In this document: positions 61,771-64,000 of the stretch, in pieces | How the letters are laid out: each line of letters starts with the position of its first letter | Numbering within the stretch: position 1 is the stretch's first letter | Source of the DNA: Syngnathus acus | Taxonomy: Eukaryota > Chordata > Actinopteri > Syngnathiformes > Syngnathidae | DNA: 64,000 bases | Direction of reading: 5' to 3' | NCBI RefSeq assembly: GCF_901709675.1 | Contig: NC_051100.1 | Span: 1,734,001-1,798,000, forward strand | Made by a program: the position numbers and the translations under genes | The notes under the pieces: model-generated | The model's input: the letters and a program-made list of their open reading frames with translations, nothing else | The model's database searches: none | What the model was told of the DNA's origin: nothing

Positions 61771-64000
61771 GATCAAGAAAGTGGGGCCAAGTTGATGCTG
61801 TTTACACATTGCAGACACAAGTCTGTCAATTATAATGAAGTCTGGCTTGACAAAAGCAATAAGAACACTCGCTATGAATTTCTGAAGGTGATTTTCAAAA
61901 TCGCTGCGAGTGCGCACAGCTCCATCAACAAAATCATCGCCTGAAGCCTACTTTGGAGTCTGACACGTCCCAAATCGGTGTGATTTAGTAGATTAACAGT
62001 GACTAATCGTTACAAGCAGCCACTCCTTGGCCTCTCCAAAGAGCTCTTCAGCCACCTCTCAAATGTCTCCAGAGGAAAAGTGCTTTGCGCCTCACAGTCC
62101 ATCTCGGGGCGGCCGGGCCTCGGGAGGAGGTATTGAATCTCCTCCAGAGAAAATAAATAACGCCCTTTTCTGCGAGTGACCGGCGCTCGCTCCCAGACTT
62201 TTAAGGCGGCTCGTGTTACCGCGGCCTCTGACAGGAGTAGACAGGTTATGTCTGAGAGAAATACCTTGCCACGTGATGACATCATGCGGTGGAGCAAAGC
62301 ACAGAGAGGGCCAAGAGTGACTCCACCGCCGGGGCGCAATAATACTCAATCACAACCCGTTTGTTATGTTGCGTGATGTTATCCGCAAGAACAAGCCGTC
62401 TTATCTGATCCCAACCGTGACTGTACGTGTCGGCGAAGGCGACGGCGTCATTCTTTATGTGTACGTAAGAAAACACGACCTTAATTCCTCAAAGCGGCTC
62501 GGAAAAAGTACTGTTCTTCACTTAACATCTGAGCCCTCCTCCCTCAACGCACGCACCGAGTCTTCCCGATGAAGTAATGGTGTGATCTAACGAGGCAGAC
62601 TCTATTGTGTGGGTTGAAATTAGCTGCCATCACCCAGCTCCCAGTGAGGGTGGTCTCCCCAGGGCGTTGTGGCTGACATTAAAAGGGATTTGTCTGTGAA
62701 GATCTGACTCTATTACTGCAGATAATGCCCCCACCCGCTAGACAAGCGCCGAGATCACACGGCAAAGTGTTTCCCTCCCTCGCATCTCGATGATCTAAAT
62801 TTGCCTCGTGTCGGCTTCATCCGCAATGCTCTGGAAGCGTATGTTTAGTCACAAAGATGTTGTGATAGTTGCGGTTAGAGCAAAAAGCCGCGACAGCACC
62901 ACCTGCTGGAGTGCGGAAAGGCTTTCCTGCACGGAGAGCGCGAGACAGGATCAAGCTCTCCCCCATGGAAATCGCATTAAATGCTGCTCAGCGCAGTTCC
63001 ACTTACAATTAAAGGGAGTGAATGGGTTAGTATGGTGCACGAGTTGCTGGTTGCAACATCAACTACAGGAATGTTTTCCAGAGATGAATATGGCCTGAGG
63101 CACTGTCTGTTTTCAGACGTTGTTTGTAACCAAGACTTCCTATAAGCGTCAGCATCCGTTAACAATTAGCAATTATTGAGTCATTGATGTCGGTTAAAGT
63201 TTGAATCAATGAGCTTATGCTGGAGGTTATGACATGGGGCTCTAATTAGTCAACTTGATACTGTGCGACAACATAAGTGCAACTCAAATATCAAGCAAAA
63301 ATGCGAAAAGAAATTTTGGAAGGACTGGAACAAATTATTGGCATTTCCATAGATCGGAAGGAGATACAAGTGTTTGGTGTTAGAACTGAGTTTGTTGTGA
63401 TGACTACATTGCTTTTACTGTTATATCAAATCCCAAACTCATGTATAAACTATAATATATTGTTTTCCTATAAATGTAGCCGTTAGTCTTACTGGCATAT
63501 TACGGACCTTCCCTCCCCCTATGTCATAAATGGCCTTTCAGCTGAGCAAACACCTCCCTCAATCAAGATGGACTCTGGACTTTGGTGACCACCGAGCTGT
63601 AAACCCTCCCTCGTGTTGCCACATTTCGGGGTGCAAACCAAAACACGAGTCGTCCTTGCATAAGAGCCCTTCCCCACCCGTACTATCTCGGACCACCCGA
63701 CGGCGGGCTCACCTCGTCTGCGTGTCGCACTACTGTTTGGAATGCGTTGCCGGGCAACTGTCTCTGTGAGTACGGCACTGGAGGGAAACCTGTCAGGAAA
63801 CCTCCTTGGCTGTGTGGAAAATGAGATGCCATTCCAGCGCGTGGTTGCGTTTGTTAGTTAAGTGAGGAATATTGTTCCCTCCCTCCGTCAGCCCTCTTGC
63901 CTTTTGTGTACAACCGTAAACCGTACTCGTCTTGTAAAGTGTAATGCGGCGATTTTCCAAACAATCAACGGGCTTAATCTGCGCGTGTTGGTTCATGAAC
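61771..64000. other. Non-coding stretch to the window end
   Basis: No gene or repeat family is recognised. The segment 62040-62350 is GC-richer, with open frames on both strands but no known domain. Confidence 0.5.

Overview
The window is non-coding vertebrate DNA, most likely from a percomorph teleost fish. I find no bacterial-style gene organisation, and no open reading frame on either strand that I would call an intact gene. The fish assignment rests on the repeat content, which I recognise from memory and not from a database search: MITEs with the 'CCGTATTTTCCGGACTATAAGGCGCACC' type of end, a mobile element with 'GGTGTCAAACTCAAGGCCC' ends, Tc1-like ends reading 'AGACTTTTTATATCCACTG', an L2-type reverse transcriptase remnant, and several fragments of a very common fish dispersed repeat. 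Many simple repeats and GCTAGC/ATTAGC-rich patches fit the same picture. The layout suggests a gene desert or the inside of a very large intron.

Layout. Positions 1-16 kb are mostly featureless intergenic/intronic DNA with a 412-bp MITE (5248-5659) and weak transposon remnants. Around 16.4-17.2 kb a diverged minisatellite is split by an inserted element, and around 22.6-22.9 kb there is a second diverged tandem array. From 25 to 37.5 kb there are simple repeats, octamer motifs and GC-rich patches but no gene. At 37588-38404 there is a complete-looking 817-bp DNA transposon. It carries, on its minus strand, a promoter-like segment and a broken THAP-domain first exon ending in a good splice donor.

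From 38.4 to 48.4 kb nothing is recognisable except simple repeats and one candidate small exon. The 48.4-50.1 kb segment is repeat-dense: a copy of the fish dispersed repeat, a 30-base A run, a near-perfect 36-bp inverted repeat whose loop resembles a hammerhead ribozyme, and a second MITE of the first family. Two CpG-rich blocks (52.6-53.45 kb and 54.9-55.25 kb) are the best candidates for host promoters; the first contains a possible minus-strand first exon. The last 10 kb hold a Tc1-like end, a perfect (GGGC)13(AGGC)27 tract and the L2 reverse transcriptase remnant at about 61.5-61.77 kb.

No genes work together here. The biology that can be read is that of mobile elements and their decay, plus possible cis-regulatory DNA (octamer and TTTAATTA motif clusters) of an unseen neighbouring or surrounding gene.
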